Positions 16,360 to 25,810 are shown, numbered from the stretch's first letter. The stretch is 64,000 nt of DNA from Hyphomicrobium sp. (GCA_022844105.1 JALHMJ010000001.1:124001-188000); one strand, 5' to 3'. The notes: generated by a model not told the origin, from the letters alone. A program made the numbers and translations.

Positions 16360-17298
16360 TTATTCAGCTTGCGAGATGATTGTTGCGTCCCATGCGTTCG
16401 CCGATGTGTTGTCGATCGTGGCCGGCTTGAAGGCGACAGGTGATGACGTCGCGGGCGCGGCGGCGATTGCGGCCGGAGCCGTGAATGGCTGTGTCATCTT
16501 GGGGTCAAGCTTGACCATCTGACGCACGAGATTTGTGTTTTGCCGCGCGACATCGGCTGCAACCGCTGTCGAGCCGACAGACGTCGCTTCGTCGTACTTG
16601 CCCTGAAGGCCGAGGACGAGGGCGAGGTTCTGCTTGGTCTTGGGACTGCCGCCGTCACGGTTTACCGCCTGACGCAGGAGCGTCTCAGCCTTGGCCGGGT
16701 CGCCGTTCATGGCATAGGCGAGCGCCAGGTTGTTTTGGACGGCGACCTGGTCGGGCGCCAGCAGGCTTGCCCGCTCGAGGTGTTGGACGGCTTCCTTGTA
16801 GCGTCCGAGTTTGGCGAGTGCCGCGCCACGAGCAGAGACGACACGCCAATCGGGACGCAGGGGATCGTCGGCGAACTCCAGCATCTGGGCTGCGAGAGAG
16901 ACCTTATCCAAGTCGAGGGCCAATCGGCCCAACTCGGATGCCACTTCCTTGCTGTCGGGATTGGCCTGCGCTGACTGCTGCAGCGCGTTGAAGGCTTCGG
17001 TCTTGTTGCCGAGCACCTTGAGGTTTTTGGCATAGGCGACGGCTGCTTCGGAGTTGGCCGGGTTCTTGGCGAATTCCTTGCCCCAATATTCGGTGGCTTT
17101 GCCAATCTCTGTTTGTGGCGTGCCGCCCTCGTTGGCGGCGCGTGTGTCGGCTGCCGGCTTGGATGAGGCGAGAAGTTCGAGGCCGGTTTCTTGCGACAGG
17201 CTGGAACAGGCACCGATTAGTGTTGCGAGGGCCAAAACAGCCATGCGGCCCGCAATTGCCGCGCTGCGTTTGAATACGCCGTCAATCGACTTGCCCGC
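16360..17298 (-). CDS. TPR-repeat lipoprotein, TadD-like
   Basis: A 312-residue protein from ATG 17298 (preceded by GGGGAG). It has a lipoprotein signal (MAVLALATLIGACSS, lipobox IGAC) followed by five to six tetratricopeptide repeats (about 70-240) and a Pro/Ala-rich C-terminus. The arrangement matches TadD-like outer-membrane pilotin or assembly lipoproteins of Flp pilus systems. No other tad gene is present in the window, so the link is by resemblance only. It is convergent with the flavin oxidoreductase, 15 bases apart. Confidence 0.75.
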   Translation of the reverse strand, partial: AGKSIDGVFKRSAAIAGRMAVLALATLIGACSSLSQETGLELLASSKPAADTRAANEGGTPQTEIGKATEYWGKEFAKNPANSEAAVAYAKNLKVLGNKTEAFNALQQSAQANPDSKEVASELGRLALDLDKVSLAAQMLEFADDPLRPDWRVVSARGAALAKLGRYKEAVQHLERASLLAPDQVAVQNNLALAYAMNGDPAKAETLLRQAVNRDGGSPKTKQNLALVLGLQGKYDEATSVGSTAVAADVARQNTNLVRQMVKLDPKMTQPFTAPAAIAAAPATSSPVAFKPATIDNTSANAWDATIISQAE

Positions 17299-17433
17299 CA
17301 TTATGCCTGCTCCCCGCCCAGGGCGGCGCCGGCGAATCACCTGCGGCCCTCTTTCGTGTGGGCGTCACTTTCCGGGACAGTTCTCAAGAAAGGTTTAAGG
17401 GTCTCGTGTGGGTTGCTGCAACTTGGCCCGCGA

Positions 17434-18093
17434 TTAATCCAGGGCACTTTCGGCGCGTGCGGCGGTGGCCCACAACTCCATCTCCGGCGTGGCGAAAATG
17501 GTCTCGACGTAGGCCTTGGCGGTACCGTCATCGCCGAACGAGCGGAGATCTGGAACGTAGGTGCGGAAGCGGGAACACACGGGAGCGTACATGGCGTCGG
17601 CAGCGGTGAATGAGCCAAACAGAAATGGTCCATCTCGGCCGTAGTCGGTTCGGCAGTCGCGGAAGCTCTGGACGATGCGGCGGATGTTGTGTTCGACGCC
17701 TTCGGGAAATGCCGTCATTGGCTTGGAGGCAAACAGATCCATGGGGCAGACTTCGCGCAACTGCTGGAATCCGGCATGCATTTCTGCGCACATCGCGCGG
17801 GCGACGCCGCGGGCGATGCGATCGCGCGGCCAAACCGGACGGTCTGGATAGAGGTCGGCGACATATTCGATGATGGCGAGGCTATCCCAGATCAGCATGT
17901 CGCCATCGCGTAGAACCGGAACCTTGCCGGCGGGGGAGTGCGCCAGAAGGGCGGTTTTGCTGTCGGACTGGCGTAGCTTGACGCTGATCTCCTCGAAGGG
18001 GATCTGGAAGTGCTTGAGCACAAGCCAGGGCCGGAGGCTCCAACTCGACCAGATCTTGTTTCCGATCACGAGGGAGAGCGTGGATTCGGGCAT
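17434..18093 (-). CDS. Glutathione S-transferase family protein
   Basis: A 219-residue cytoplasmic GST. The N-terminal thioredoxin-like domain has SSWSLRPWLVLK with the likely catalytic Ser near residue 16, SPAGKVPVL (cis-Pro) and the glutathione-gripping DSLAIIEY. The C-terminal half is the all-helical GST domain with the FGSFTAADAMYAP N-capping motif. ATG 18093 is chosen because it gives the standard GST N-terminus. The frame remains open to 18201, but that part is noise. It is divergent from pepA across a 150-base region containing a long inverted repeat. Confidence 0.87.
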   Translation of the reverse strand: MPESTLSLVIGNKIWSSWSLRPWLVLKHFQIPFEEISVKLRQSDSKTALLAHSPAGKVPVLRDGDMLIWDSLAIIEYVADLYPDRPVWPRDRIARGVARAMCAEMHAGFQQLREVCPMDLFASKPMTAFPEGVEHNIRRIVQSFRDCRTDYGRDGPFLFGSFTAADAMYAPVCSRFRTYVPDLRSFGDDGTAKAYVETIFATPEMELWATAARAESALD

Positions 18094-18243
18094 GCTTTCG
18101 CCTTCCGGTCGCGAATATGCTAGGTCCACCCATCGTCCTAAGGCGGCTTGCGGCGCCGCACAAGAGCTGTGGGTGGATCCGTCTTTTTGTCGCCGTCGCA
18201 CGTTGCTTTGACTGTTCCTTCACCTGAGTGAGACCAACGATCC

Positions 18244-19707
18244 ATGACCACGGCAAGCGACCCGACGGCTTCGTTCACGCTGCGCGGTGCCTTGGACGTT
18301 TTCGCGCCGAGCGATGCGCCATCCGTTCCCATTCATCTCGTGGCTGCGGGCTGCGGGCCCGCAACGACATCGGATCTTGCGGCGCGCTGGGCCGAAACGA
18401 CGGGCTTCAAGGGCGCACCGAAATCATTCGCCCTACTGCCGGCCGCCGATGGGTCGCTGGACAGTGTCATGCTTGGCGCGGGTGGGGGCAGTGCCGGGGA
18501 TCCGTGCGGTCCATCCGATCTCCTATTGGGGCAATTGGCGGGCGTTCTGCCGCCGGGCACGTATCGACTTGAAAGCGGGTTCGCCAAGCCGGAGCTTGCG
18601 GCGCTGTCCTGGGCGTTGGGGGCGTACCGATTTCGCCGCTACAAATCGAACGGGACTGCCACCGGCAACGACGGTCTGGTGGCGCGGCTCGCTCTGCCCG
18701 CAGCGATCGATCGCATGCGTCTTCTCAATACCGCCGAGGCGATCTGGCTTGGCCGCGATCTGATCAACACGCCGGCCAGCGATTTGGGTCCAGCGGACAT
18801 CGAAGCGGCCGTTCGCTCCATTGGTGCGCGGCATGGGGCGACGGTCCGATCCATCGTGGGCGAGGATCTCCTGGCGCAGAATTTCCCGATGATTCATGCC
18901 GTCGGCAGGGCCAGCCCGCGGGCGCCGCGACTGATTGAACTGGACTGGTCGAAGCCGGGCGGCCGGCCCGATGCGCCGAAAATCACTCTGGTCGGCAAAG
19001 GCATCACGTTCGACACCGGCGGTCTCGACATCAAGCCGGCGTCGGCCATGTTGATCATGAAGAAAGACATGGGAGGGGCCGCGGTGGCGCTCGCGACCGC
19101 CCACATGATCATGGGGCAGGGGCTCGACGTTCGTTTGAAGCTGTTGATCGCGTCGGCCGAGAATTCGATATCGGGCGACGCATTCCGGCCCGGCGACGTT
19201 CTGCAAAGCCGTGCCGGGCTGACGGTCGAAGTCGGAAACACGGATGCAGAGGGACGGCTCGTCCTTGCCGACGCACTGACGCTCGCCGACGAGGGCATGC
19301 CCGACAGCGTGTTTGTTTTTGCAACATTGACCGGTGCGGCGCGCACGGCGCTCGGGCCCGATTTGCCGGCGCTGTTCACAAACGACACGATCCTGGCCAA
19401 TCGTCTGCAAGACGCGGGCGAAGCATTTGGCGATCCGATGTGGCGTCTGCCGCTATGGGCCGGTTACGACCGCAACCTGGACAGCGAAATCGCCGACATG
19501 AACAATGTTTGGGAAAGCCCGTTCGCCGGTTCCATTACCGCTGCGCTATTCCTGAAACGGTTCGTGCGGAACGCGAAACGGTTTGCGCACATCGATCTTT
19601 ACGGCTGGCGGCCAGCGCCGCGCCCGCTTGGACCCAAGGGCGGCGCAGTTCAGACGGCGCGCGCCGTGGTCGAGGTTCTGCGCGCGGAGAGCGAGGCCGG
19701 CGCATGA
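18244..19707 (+). CDS. Leucyl aminopeptidase family (M17) protein
   Basis: A 487-residue M17 metallopeptidase that would trim N-terminal residues from peptides in the cytoplasm. The C-terminal catalytic domain is intact: GKGITFDTGGLDIKP with metal-binding Lys and Asp, MKKDMGGAA, and the family signature NTDAEGRLVLADAL. The N-terminal domain diverges from E. coli PepA. The gene is more like the PepB/PepA-like paralogues of alphaproteobacteria, hence no symbol. Its stop overlaps the next start (ATGA), so the aminopeptidase and the NlpC/P60 peptidase are translationally coupled, consistent with joint turnover of murein peptides. Confidence 0.88.
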   Translation: MTTASDPTASFTLRGALDVFAPSDAPSVPIHLVAAGCGPATTSDLAARWAETTGFKGAPKSFALLPAADGSLDSVMLGAGGGSAGDPCGPSDLLLGQLAGVLPPGTYRLESGFAKPELAALSWALGAYRFRRYKSNGTATGNDGLVARLALPAAIDRMRLLNTAEAIWLGRDLINTPASDLGPADIEAAVRSIGARHGATVRSIVGEDLLAQNFPMIHAVGRASPRAPRLIELDWSKPGGRPDAPKITLVGKGITFDTGGLDIKPASAMLIMKKDMGGAAVALATAHMIMGQGLDVRLKLLIASAENSISGDAFRPGDVLQSRAGLTVEVGNTDAEGRLVLADALTLADEGMPDSVFVFATLTGAARTALGPDLPALFTNDTILANRLQDAGEAFGDPMWRLPLWAGYDRNLDSEIADMNNVWESPFAGSITAALFLKRFVRNAKRFAHIDLYGWRPAPRPLGPKGGAVQTARAVVEVLRAESEAGA

Positions 19708-20588
19708 CCTTCGACCTCCTCGATACCCGGCGAAATGCCGTGCGCCCCGATTTGGCCGACGAGCGTCTCATCGGACGCTTCGAGGCGACCCGATATATCG
19801 CCGGCCAACCGGCGCAGATCATACGTCCGGCGGTGCCGTTGCGGCGGCGACCGCAGTTGACCGATGGGCTCGATACGGAAGCGCTGTACGGGGAACGCGT
19901 GCGCGTCTTCGACGAGCATGAGGGGTGGGCCTGGGTGCAGTTGGAGCGTGACGGATATGTCGGCTACATCCCAAGCAACGCGATCTCCGACACCATCGTC
20001 GCCCCGACCCACCGGGTGAAGGCCTCGGGTACATTTCTTTACCCCCAGCCCGAAATGAAGTGTGCTCCGATCCTTCACCTCAGCCTCAATGCCGAATTGA
20101 CGATTGTGGAAGAGGGGGAACGCTTCAGTCGAACCCATGTGGGGGGATGGGTCTTCAACCGGCACATCGGCGACTTGAAAAAACCCGCGCGGGACTTTGT
20201 CGAGATCGCCGAGTGGCTGATTGGGACGCCGTATCTGTGGGGTGGCAAGACCCGCATCGGGGTCGACTGTTCAGGACTTGTGCAAGTCGCGCTCCAGGCC
20301 GCCGGCATTGCGGCCCCGCGCGACAGCGACATGCAGTTTGCCGAACTCGGCGAAGCGGTCCAAGTGGCTCCTGACTTCGAGGGGATGCAGCGCGGCGATC
20401 TGGTTTTCTGGTCGGGACACGTCGGCATCATGGCGGACGGCATCATGCTCCTGCACGCCAATGCGCATCACATGGCCACTGTCTTTGAAACCCTGCCGGA
20501 GGCCGTCGACCGGATTGCCAAATCCGGGACGACTCTCTTGGCCGTCAAGCGGCTCAAGACTTCCAGCGCCTCAGCTGCTGGCGCGTGA
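19704..20588 (+). CDS. SH3 plus NlpC/P60 murein peptide hydrolase
   Basis: A 294-residue protein with no obvious signal peptide. Two SH3-like segments (about 55-90 and 105-155) precede an NlpC/P60 cysteine peptidase domain (from about 165). The active site is seen as RIGVDCSGLVQVAL (catalytic Cys) and SGHVGIM (His), with a downstream NAHH. This layout is that of gamma-D-glutamyl-diamino acid endopeptidases that recycle murein peptides. Start ATG 19704 overlaps the stop of the aminopeptidase. The 3' end overlaps the convergent DUF4846 gene by 35 bp. Confidence 0.87.
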   Translation: MTFDLLDTRRNAVRPDLADERLIGRFEATRYIAGQPAQIIRPAVPLRRRPQLTDGLDTEALYGERVRVFDEHEGWAWVQLERDGYVGYIPSNAISDTIVAPTHRVKASGTFLYPQPEMKCAPILHLSLNAELTIVEEGERFSRTHVGGWVFNRHIGDLKKPARDFVEIAEWLIGTPYLWGGKTRIGVDCSGLVQVALQAAGIAAPRDSDMQFAELGEAVQVAPDFEGMQRGDLVFWSGHVGIMADGIMLLHANAHHMATVFETLPEAVDRIAKSGTTLLAVKRLKTSSASAAGA

Positions 20589-21351
20589 AGCGCCATTCAG
20601 GCGTGACCAGAGTGTCGCCGAAATTCGTTCGGTACCATGGCGAGCCGTCGCTTGCCGTCGGGTTGCGCAAGACGTGGATATCCTGAGCCGGCATGTAGCT
20701 CTGCGTCAGCAGGAAGCGCCGTTCACCGGTTGCGGGATTGACGGCGACGTCTGTCACGAGGACGGCATGGCCGGGGAAGCCGCCCTTGATGAACACATCT
20801 CCGGTGCGGATGTCGTTGGCATCCGCCGGGATCAGTTCGCGTTCGAGAGAATAGGTGCCGGCATAGGCAAAAACATAGTCCATGTATTTGCGAAAGCCCG
20901 GATAGTCCTGCTTTGAGCGGGCTGCAAATCGCAACCGTTTGCCATCCGTGTCATTGAAAGCAATCTCCGACTTGCGGCCGTCAGTATATAGCCATTCCGC
21001 TCGGAGCCGCATGACGGCATCGGCGCATTGCTGCAGATCGCGGCGTCCAACATCGATATCGACAACTGCGGCGTGGACGTCCTGCCGCCATTTTGCGGCG
21101 CCGGTATACAACAGGACGGGGGCATCTTGCGGTTTCATCGGCAGATCGCGCAGCCAGGCCGCGAACGACTGTGGGTCGGCCGGGCGGCGTTCAAAGCCGG
21201 CGGGCGGAGCGAAGCGGGATTGCAACGTTTCGGTTTTTTGCGCTGTCGGGTTCCACGCATAGCGGGTCTCGGCGTGGACCGGGAGTGACGCCAGACTTGC
21301 GGCGATGATGGCAAGTCCTGCACGGCACAGGGACCTTATTGGGCACTTCAT
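20554..21351 (-). CDS. Secreted DUF4846 family protein
   Basis: A 265-residue protein from ATG 21351 with a signal peptide (RAGLAIIAASLASLPVHA). The mature sequence has DUF4846 features: APVLLYTG, QCADAVMRLRAEWLY, KYMDYVFAYAGTYSLERE, GDVFIKGGFPGHAVLVTDVA and LTQSYMPAQDIHVLRNP. The GHAVLV and SYMPAQ segments recall papain-like/NlpC folds, but I make no catalytic claim. The family is best known from Bacteroidetes. The 3' ends overlap tail-to-tail with the NlpC/P60 gene. The start could lie slightly upstream at the ATG for MCSGL. Confidence 0.78.
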   Translation of the reverse strand: MKCPIRSLCRAGLAIIAASLASLPVHAETRYAWNPTAQKTETLQSRFAPPAGFERRPADPQSFAAWLRDLPMKPQDAPVLLYTGAAKWRQDVHAAVVDIDVGRRDLQQCADAVMRLRAEWLYTDGRKSEIAFNDTDGKRLRFAARSKQDYPGFRKYMDYVFAYAGTYSLERELIPADANDIRTGDVFIKGGFPGHAVLVTDVAVNPATGERRFLLTQSYMPAQDIHVLRNPTASDGSPWYRTNFGDTLVTPEWRFTRQQLRRWKS

Positions 21352-22183
21352 GAGCAACTTCGTTTCAATGAGACCGCTGCACATTTGCCTATGATCGTGG
21401 CGGATTGTGGGGGGGGCTTTATCGGACCGGCCATGCAAGAACCCGGGAAAGGCCTAGCCTTTCCCGGGCTCGGAGCGTTGGGCTCGTCCGGAGTTTGGTT
21501 GCGCGGCTTGGGATTAGGCTGTCTGGTCCATCATGGGTCGATGCGCTGTGCGCCCGCCCGGACCATGCTGCCGATCCGCTTATGTCCGCCTATTCTCCCG
21601 ACCCAATCACGTCAGATCATCAGAGCTGCGTCTCGTCGATCGTCTCGATCCTCCAGCCGGACTTTGAAGGCGTGCCGCGGGCACGCGATCTCCCGACCGA
21701 AATCTCCGACATCGGGCACGCGCACCGGAAACCAAGCCGCGCGACGATGGCACTCTGTTCGCAGGTTCAAATTGTGTGAGTGGCCGCTTAACTGCGGTAC
21801 TAGCTAACGGAGCTTCATCGCTTGTGTCCGAGCAAGGTCGATTGTTTTTGGCTTCAATCTAATTTGCATTCGAACGCTGCGAACCTGTGTACGACCGAGT
21901 GCGTGCGTGCACGCGGGCGGCTCGTTCAGGTGCTGCGTTAAGTTCCGCTTGAAGCGGCGTTGTTCCTACCCGGTGGAGACATTTTCTTAGACCTCCCTTC
22001 GAGAGACAGCAAAGTGTGCGCCGTGATCCAGAAGCTGTCAATTCACGAAACGCAGTGTTTTTATTCGACGCGCGAGCGTGCGTTGCAGCAGGCGGGGATC
22101 GTGGTTGACCAATTGTTAAAGAGGAAACGTTAGCGTCACGGGTGTGTGCCGGGTCACGGCAAACCCGCAACGGAGACGATACG
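21352..22183. other. 832-bp gene-free region with a strong hairpin and possible structured RNA
   Basis: Open frames here have no coding character. Visible structure includes a perfect 12-bp inverted repeat (21442-21468), a small CCGCT-TGA-AGCGG hairpin (near 21945-21957), and a stretch at about 21880-22030 that reads like a noncoding RNA, being non-repetitive with several short stems and a CCTCCC segment. GCTGTCT near 21518 could pair with AGACAGC near 22005, which would close a long RNA. I could not match it to tmRNA, SRP RNA or RNase P RNA. TTGACC at about 22104 may be a -35 element for the next gene. Confidence 0.3.
21442..21468. terminator. Perfect 12-bp hairpin, possible terminator or attenuator
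   Basis: CCCGGGAAAGGC (21442-21453), a CTA loop, then GCCTTTCCCGGG (21457-21468). No T-tract follows on the plus strand. On the minus strand TTCTTGC follows, which is weakly T-rich and about 90 bases upstream of the DUF4846 start. It could therefore be an attenuator in that leader, or the end of a transcript from the gene-free region. Confidence 0.45.
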
Positions 22184-22477
22184 ATGAAACCCGTTCTCAG
22201 CTTTGTGTCGCTCATGGCCGTCGGGCTGATTGCTGCGAGTGCGGTCGCCCTGGTCGGTGCAGGTCTGTTTCGTGTCCCGACGGACGGCTCTTTGCCGCTC
22301 CTCGACTATCGCTCGCTGTCGATCGGATTGATTATCGGGTTGATGCTGTCGTGGCTGGCGCAGATCAGCTGGGCCGAGATGCCGCGTCGCATGCTCAACT
22401 GGCTGTGGGCCAACGAGCGCAACTTTTATCGCGGAGCGCTGGCGCTCATGCTGCTGGGGATCTTAGTGTTCTACTGA
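22184..22477 (+). CDS. Small membrane protein, unknown function
   Basis: A 97-residue protein with three predicted membrane segments (about 5-27, 42-62 and 80-97). The polar stretch between the last two contains WAEMPRRMLNWLWANERNFYRG. GGAG (22172-22175) precedes the ATG by 8 bases. No family recognised. The 3' end overlaps the convergent glycosyltransferase gene by 32 bp. The Trp- and Arg-rich loop suggests an interfacial segment. Confidence 0.72.
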   Translation: MKPVLSFVSLMAVGLIAASAVALVGAGLFRVPTDGSLPLLDYRSLSIGLIIGLMLSWLAQISWAEMPRRMLNWLWANERNFYRGALALMLLGILVFY

Positions 22478-23729
22478 TCGGCGACGATCGCTCATCGTGC
22501 ACGGCTGTCACAGTTTCCAGGCCGCGTTCAGCGCTGGCGATTGCGATTGCCTTCTCGTAGGCCGCAAGCAGCGAGGCTTCCTCAACCCGCCAATCGAGTG
22601 TGGTGCGTGAGCGCTTGTGCCCGATGTCGCCCATCCGGCGGCGTAAGCTCTCGTCGTCCGCCAGACGAAGGATGAGACGTGCGAGTTCCCGCGTATCGTT
22701 GTGGCGGGCGTATAAGCCCGCGTCGCCGGCGCTGCGAATCGTTTCGGTCAAGTCGAAGCCGGCGAAGGGAATGCCGAGCGACATGTATTCGAAGACCTTG
22801 TTCATCGAACACTTGTCGTTGAATGGGTTGTTGGGATCGGGAACGACGCCGATGTCAAAGGTCGAAATCGCGCTCAAAAAGTCATCCGGAGATAAATAGC
22901 CGGTGAATGTTACGCGGCTTTCGAGGCCAAGTTCGCGCGTTAGTCTTTGCAATGCGGGAACTTCCGTGCCGCGTCCGATCAGGACGCATTGGATGTCATC
23001 GCGGCGATGAACATGGACGATCGTGGCCATGGCGCGGATGAGATTGTCGACCCCGTCCTGCGCGCCCATCACTCCGACATATCCGGCAACGATGCGGCGG
23101 CCATTGCGCAAATCCGGACGTGGCTCGCGGCGCTCGAAGCGGGTGAGATCAGGTGTTGAACGAACGATGAAGACACGGTCGTTGCTCATCGCGCCGCGAT
23201 GAAGTGCGATCTGGCGGTAACTTTCGTTGGTCGCCAGCGAAACATCGGCCAAACGGAAGGTCATCTTCTCGAGCCAGACGAGAACGTCATACAGCCGGCC
23301 GCGGCGGCCGAACTTGGCTTCGTAGAGTTCTGGGTTGATGTCGTGGTGGTCAAACACAAAACGGGTTCCAGCGAGGAGGCGCCAGAAGCCGGCCAGCAGG
23401 AAAATGGTATCTGGGGGATTGCAGGCCTGGATCACGTCGAAGCCGATCTTTGTCTTGACCCGCAACGAGAGAACGAATTGCCAGAAAAGTGCGATCGTAT
23501 ATTCCGCGATGTAGCCGAGCGCACTGTCGGCCTCGATCGGGAGCGGGTGGCGAAAAATGGCGATGCCGTCGATCATCTCGTGGCGCGCCTGATAGGCGCC
23601 GCCCGTCGGGCAGATGACCGAGACGGTGTAGCCGGCTCGCTTGAGGGCGGTGGCTTCCTGCCAAACGCGGCGGTCGAGCGGGACGGTCAGATTTTCGACG
23701 ACGATCAAAACGCGGTGGGGCGGGTTCAT
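22446..23729 (-). CDS. Glycosyltransferase, GT4-like (GT-B fold)
   Basis: A 427-residue cytoplasmic or membrane-associated GT-B glycosyltransferase. N-terminal Rossmann domain: VLIVVENLTVPLDRRVWQEA, FDVIQACNPPDT and FVFDHHDINPELY. C-terminal nucleotide-sugar domain: YVGVMGAQDGVDNLIRAM, LIGRGTE and NKVFEYMSLGIPFAGFD, with the Glu-containing motif that contacts the sugar nucleotide. It stands alone rather than in a polysaccharide cluster, so the acceptor is unknown. It is convergent with the small membrane protein and overlaps it. Confidence 0.87.
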   Translation of the reverse strand: MNPPHRVLIVVENLTVPLDRRVWQEATALKRAGYTVSVICPTGGAYQARHEMIDGIAIFRHPLPIEADSALGYIAEYTIALFWQFVLSLRVKTKIGFDVIQACNPPDTIFLLAGFWRLLAGTRFVFDHHDINPELYEAKFGRRGRLYDVLVWLEKMTFRLADVSLATNESYRQIALHRGAMSNDRVFIVRSTPDLTRFERREPRPDLRNGRRIVAGYVGVMGAQDGVDNLIRAMATIVHVHRRDDIQCVLIGRGTEVPALQRLTRELGLESRVTFTGYLSPDDFLSAISTFDIGVVPDPNNPFNDKCSMNKVFEYMSLGIPFAGFDLTETIRSAGDAGLYARHNDTRELARLILRLADDESLRRRMGDIGHKRSRTTLDWRVEEASLLAAYEKAIAIASAERGLETVTAVHDERSSPISRTLRSPAA

Positions 23730-23861
23730 CAGTGGATCTGCGGCTGTGGACGGGCCGGGCGCAGCCGCGCTCGCCGCAACCGCTGCTGGAACTTGTCACA
23801 ACCGGGTAAACGGATTGCCACCCGCGCGATCTAGAGACCGATAAGTCCGCCGCTCATCGCG

Positions 23862-23895
23862 CCACAAACAGAAAGGGCGGCCCGAAAGCCGCCCT
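23862..23895 (-). terminator. Intrinsic terminator of glnBA
   Basis: On the minus strand AGGGCGGC (23895-23888) and GCCGCCCT (23881-23874) form an 8-bp stem around TTTCGG, followed by TTCTGTTTG. It lies 24 bases after the glnA stop and ends the glnB-glnA transcript. It also sits between glnA and the glycosyltransferase gene on the same strand. Confidence 0.82.
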
Positions 23896-23918
23896 CGCCG
23901 AACCTCCACCCGGAGTTC

Positions 23919-25328
23919 TCAGACCGAATAGTACATGTCGTATTCGACGGGATGCGGCGTCATTTCGTAACGCATATTCTCGGCCATGCGCAATTCGATG
24001 TAGGCGTCGATCATGTCGTCGTTCATGACGCCGCCGGCCTTGAGGAACGCGCGATCCTTGTCGAGAGCGTCGAGCGCCTCGCGCAAGGAGCCGGCGACCG
24101 TCGGAATTTTGGCCAGCTCTGCGGGCGGCAAGTCATACAGGTTCTTGTCCATCGGATCGCCCGGATGGGTCTTGTTCAAGATGCCGTCGAGGCCGGCCAT
24201 CAACATGGCGGTGAAGGCGAGGTAGGGATTGGCGCCAGGATCGGGGAAGCGAATTTCGATCCGCTTGGCCTTCGGCGACGACACATGCGGGATGCGGCAA
24301 GAGGCCGACCGATTGCGCGCCGAATAGGCGAGCAGCACGGGGGCTTCGTAGCCCGGCACCAGGCGCTTGTAGGAATTCGTCAGTGGGTTGGTGAAGGCGT
24401 TGATCGCCTTGGCGTGCTTCAGGATGCCGCCGATGTAATAGAGGCAAGTGTCGGAGAGGTCGGCATACTTGTTGCCGGCGAACATCGGCTGGCCGGCCTT
24501 CCAGATCGACTGATGGACGTGCATGCCCGAACCGTTGTCGCCAAAGACGGGCTTGGGCATGAACGTGGCCGTCTTGCCGTATGCCTGCGCGACCTGATGC
24601 ACGACGTACTTATAAATCTGCATGTGGTCGGCCATCTGAATCATGGGGCCGAATTTGACGCCAAGTTCATGCTGGGCGGACGCCACCTCGTGGTGATGCT
24701 TTTCAACGCTGACGCCCATTTCGGTCAGCACCGACAGCATTTCTGAACGCATGTCCTGGCAGCTGTCGATCGGGGGGACGGGGAAGTAGCCGCCCTTGAC
24801 GCGCGGACGGTGGGCGAGGTTGCCCATCTCGTACACGGTGTCGGAGTTTGATGGGAGTTCGGATGAATCGACCTGAAAGCCGACCTTGTACATTTCGGTC
24901 GAGAACTTGACGTCATCGAAGATGAAGAACTCGGCTTCGGGACCGAAGTAGACGGCATCGCCGATGCCCTGCGAAAGCATGAAGGCTTCTGCTTTCTTGG
25001 CGATCGAACGAGGGTCGCGCTCGTAGGGCTGGCCGGTGGAGGGTTCGCGGACATCGCAGAACACGGCAAGTGTCGACTGGGCGAAAAAGGGGTCGATATG
25101 GGCGGACGCGGGATCCGGCATCAGCAGCATGTCGGAGGCTTCGATGCCCTTCCAGCCGGCAATCGACGAACCGTCGAAGGCGTAGCCGTCGGTGAACATG
25201 CTGTCGTCGACGCACGACACGTCGGCGGTGACATGCTGCATCTTGCCCTTCGTGTCCGAGAACCGAAGGTCCACGAACTTCACGTCCTTGTCCTTGATGA
25301 GCTTGAGGACGTCACTGACCGTCTTCAT
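23919..25328 (-). CDS. glnA: Glutamine synthetase type I
   Basis: It catalyses ATP-dependent formation of glutamine from glutamate and ammonia in the cytoplasm. The 469 residues are the standard GSI length. Visible motifs are FDGSSIAGW, the Glu-rich active-site strand [26 protein letters not shown] (ATP binding) and [20 protein letters not shown]. The adenylylation Tyr398 in NLYDLPPAE predicts control by GlnE. It is downstream of glnB with a 67-base gap, and both are served by the likely sigma-54 promoter at 25794. Confidence 0.97.
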   Translation of the reverse strand: MKTVSDVLKLIKDKDVKFVDLRFSDTKGKMQHVTADVSCVDDSMFTDGYAFDGSSIAGWKGIEASDMLLMPDPASAHIDPFFAQSTLAVFCDVREPSTGQPYERDPRSIAKKAEAFMLSQGIGDAVYFGPEAEFFIFDDVKFSTEMYKVGFQVDSSELPSNSDTVYEMGNLAHRPRVKGGYFPVPPIDSCQDMRSEMLSVLTEMGVSVEKHHHEVASAQHELGVKFGPMIQMADHMQIYKYVVHQVAQAYGKTATFMPKPVFGDNGSGMHVHQSIWKAGQPMFAGNKYADLSDTCLYYIGGILKHAKAINAFTNPLTNSYKRLVPGYEAPVLLAYSARNRSASCRIPHVSSPKAKRIEIRFPDPGANPYLAFTAMLMAGLDGILNKTHPGDPMDKNLYDLPPAELAKIPTVAGSLREALDALDKDRAFLKAGGVMNDDMIDAYIELRMAENMRYEMTPHPVEYDMYYSV

Positions 25329-25395
25329 ACGAACTCCCCTGAGATCCCAGTTTGACTAACTATGCTCCAGGCTCTCGTTCGGCCCGCTGCATTCT

Positions 25396-25791
<396 letters not shown>

Positions 25792-25793
25792 TT

Positions 25794-25810
25794 AGCATGC
25801 CACATGCCAA
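25794..25810 (-). promoter_or_regulatory. Sigma-54 promoter upstream of glnB
   Basis: On the minus strand the bases read TTGGCATGTGGCATGCTA, giving the invariant GG (25808-25807), ten bases, then GC (25796-25795). This matches TGGCAYG-N4-NTGCW with one deviation. The predicted start point, about 12 bases beyond the GC, is near 25783, leaving a leader of about 50 bases before the glnB ATG. I did not find a convincing NtrC dyad upstream. Confidence 0.65.

Noticed and set aside
21700-21800. A GGTTCAAAT T-loop-like sequence (near 21763) considered as part of a tRNA or tmRNA.
   Set aside because: The short stem pairs only with wobble, and no matching acceptor strand, anticodon arm, CCA or tag-coding sequence was found.
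21385-21807. A 140-codon plus-strand frame and a 118-codon minus-strand frame (21859-22215) in the gene-free interval.
   Set aside because: No ribosome site at suitable spacing, no domain, and amino acid composition typical of noncoding GC-rich DNA.
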